A stretch of 64,000 nt of DNA from NCBI GenBank assembly GCA_951217055.1, contig OX578279.1:30344173-30408172 (forward strand), read 5' to 3'. The stretch is from Gerris lacustris. Taxonomy: Eukaryota > Arthropoda > Insecta > Hemiptera > Gerridae. The notes beneath the pieces were generated by a model. The model was not told where the DNA came from. It worked only from the letters and a program-made list of their open reading frames with translations, and searched no databases. Shown here one piece after another: positions 62,534-64,000 of the stretch. Positions within the stretch are counted from its first letter, which is position 1; the number at the start of each line of letters is the position of its first letter. Made by a program: the position numbers and the translations under genes.

Positions 62534-62700
62534 GGCCCCCATACACGATCAAACATTTTGCGCCAACATGATGTTTGCGCAAACCTGATGTCGGGCATAT
62601 TTAGGCCATAAACTTCATACATCAATTTTGCGCAAACATCAAACATTCCCATATACGGTCAAAGTTTTTGCGAAAACATTTTGACCGTGTATGGGGGGCC
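62534..62700. mobile_element. MITE with GGCCCCCA-CA ends, copy 2, TTAA-flanked
   Basis: GGCCCCCATACACGATC at 62534 faces GACCGTGTATGGGGGGCC to 62700. TTAA lies directly on both sides (62530-62533, 62701-62704), the target duplication of piggyBac and Kolobok superfamilies. It is the reverse complement in orientation to copy 1 at 59127. 167 bases, non-coding. Confidence 0.85.
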
Positions 62701-62832
62701 TTAAGATAAATTAATATGCCCCGTAGAATGAATGAGTTTGTCTCTTACATTATTTTCTAGCAATTCAATACGTTTTCTACTATTATTAAATATCTAACTT
62801 ACCTAATCTCTCTCCTCTCTTCAAAAATAAGA

Positions 62833-62904
62833 GGGCCTGTCCGGGATTTGAACCCGGGACCTCCTGCACCCAAAGCAGGAATCATACCCCTAGACCAACA
62901 GGCC
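62833..62904 (-). tRNA. tRNA-Pro (anticodon UGG)
   Basis: 72 bases, read from 62904: acceptor GGCCTGT pairs fully with ACAGGCC, followed by discriminator C. D arm has GGTCTAGGGGTATGATT (A box), the anticodon stem CCTGC/GCAGG encloses TTTGGGT with anticodon TGG, and the T arm CCGGG-TTCAAAT-CCCGG is perfect (B box). No intron. T-rich DNA follows at the 3' side for Pol III termination. All stems are intact, so it should be functional. Confidence 0.97.
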
Positions 62905-63389
62905 AACTGATTGTTGGTGAAAGGTATTAAAATCAATAGATAATAGACAATAGTAAATTACCTCTTTGCTAAGAGTTGTGGGAGGGGAAGAAATGACAAT
63001 AACTGAGGTGTAAGCAAGGCCATTTACAAATACGCTATTGATTACATTCTTCAAATGGATTAATCATGATGTTTGCACCATGAGTTGCAATTAGTTTGCA
63101 AGAAAGGTATTAAAAACTCTAGATAATTGATAATAGTAATGTGAGATATGGTATTGAATAATTAGGTTAGTTGTACAAGTCTATATTAATTTTATCATTT
63201 TCGGAAACGAGATTTTTCCCAGAAAAATGCGACAAACGTATATGTGATCCCGCTGAAAATCGAACAAATAGAAACTTGGTTGGTTAATGAGCAGCAGTAT
63301 ATTATAATTTATTTGAAACATAAATTAATGGAACTTAATAAAATGTCACTATTAGTATGACAGGGTTTTGTTGTTATCTTTTTTATCAG
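62905..63389. other. Intergenic, no gene seen
   Basis: A/T-rich, no repeat recognised. Confidence 0.45.
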
Positions 63390-63780
63390 ATTATCGACAG
63401 CTTATTTACTTTTATACTTATTACTTTATTTTATTGTTAGCTTGTTTCATAATTAACCAGTTTTCTTGTTAGTTTCTTTACATGCATTCATTTATTAGTT
63501 GCATGTTGAGTAGTTAATTTGTTGACTCGTTAGCTTATTTACTAACTGATTAGTTTTTATTTATTGTAAGCTTCTTTACTTGTATTTATTATTTATAGCT
63601 TATTTACTTTTTACTTGATTTTATTGTTATAGCTTATAGCTTGTTTACTTTTTAATTAGTTTGCTAGTTACCTTGTTTTCCTGTTCACTAGTTTGCTTGT
63701 TACTTTATTGTTGTGATGTTGACTTATTTATTAGCGTAACTGTTAGCTTTTTCTTGTTTCTTGTTGTTCTGTTTTTCTTT
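63390..63780 (+). repeat. Degenerate TTAGCTTGTTTACT-type low-complexity repeat
   Basis: Short units such as TTAGCTTATTTACT, TTAGTTTGCTAGTT and TAGCTTGTTTACTTTTTA recur irregularly for about 390 bases, a worn simple repeat. The 90-codon frame at 63,661-63,933 is hydrophobic by composition only and not a supported gene. Confidence 0.6.
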
Positions 63781-64000
63781 TTAAGTTTCTTGTTTCTTTA
63801 TATAGTAATCGATGTAATGATCATCAGTGTGGAACATTTTATTTTTGGGATTCGAAATCAATCTCTTTTATTGCATTTATTTCTGGATTTTTTTTTAATT
63901 GAAATGCAGGCTCATAACAATATTGAACATTGAGTGCTATAATATGAATTAGGATATTGTTGTTTATTTCATTTATAGATATATATGTGCCAATTTACTT

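Noticed and set aside
63661..63933. 90-codon hydrophobic frame as a membrane protein
   Set aside because: Hydrophobicity follows from the T-rich low-complexity repeat; no conserved pattern.

Overview
The window is AT-rich, intron- and repeat-dominated animal DNA. A run of seven spliced Ig/fibronectin-III exons of the titin/twitchin type, dense foldback and hAT-like transposons, long (TA)n tracts and an endogenous adintovirus/Polinton all fit an arthropod, most likely an insect. I cannot fix the order from sequence alone.

Layout. At 1-4446 two leftward viral-type genes form the visible part of an endogenous adintovirus/Polinton: a family B DNA polymerase running off the left edge, open for all 987 visible codons, preceded by a 249-residue protein with the look of the uncharacterised DUF8207 family. 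From 4890 to 8362 there is a (TA)n tract, a 2.9-kb hAT-like element whose inside is largely a 62-bp satellite, and a second (TA)n tract. From 8.5 to 43 kb I find no convincing host gene. This stretch holds transposon remnants, a 1-kb foldback (18.0-19.1 kb), a dying hAT with transposase remnants (22.1-22.8 kb), an element with a 6-bp target duplication (24.2-25.4 kb), a 581-bp foldback MITE and its relative (25.4 and 34.1 kb), and two adjacent tandem arrays at 30.8-33.5 kb built on AAGATGGCGGCC and GCGAGCGTAGCGAGC.

From 43,776 to 51,107 the minus strand carries seven exons whose phases and splice sites join into one reading frame: FnIII, Ig, Ig, Ig, then the start of a fourth Ig. Both ends of that gene lie outside what I can find. 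From 51 to 64 kb there are more copies of a GCTTCCG-headed interspersed repeat, a 1-kb Tc1/mariner-like foldback full of AGGTCA half-sites, two TTAA-type MITEs in opposite orientation, a possible 57-residue ORF, a possible promoter with an ATG-only first exon, and one good tRNA-Pro(UGG).

How it works together: only the muscle-type Ig/FnIII gene and the tRNA look like functioning host genes. The two viral-type genes belong to one mobile unit. The strongest unexplained signal is a small set of short phrases (a CTGTCTG run, a CCGATTTTAATGAAATTTGG-like phrase, AAGATGGCGG and CGAGCGNAGCGAG) recurring in otherwise unrelated repeats.
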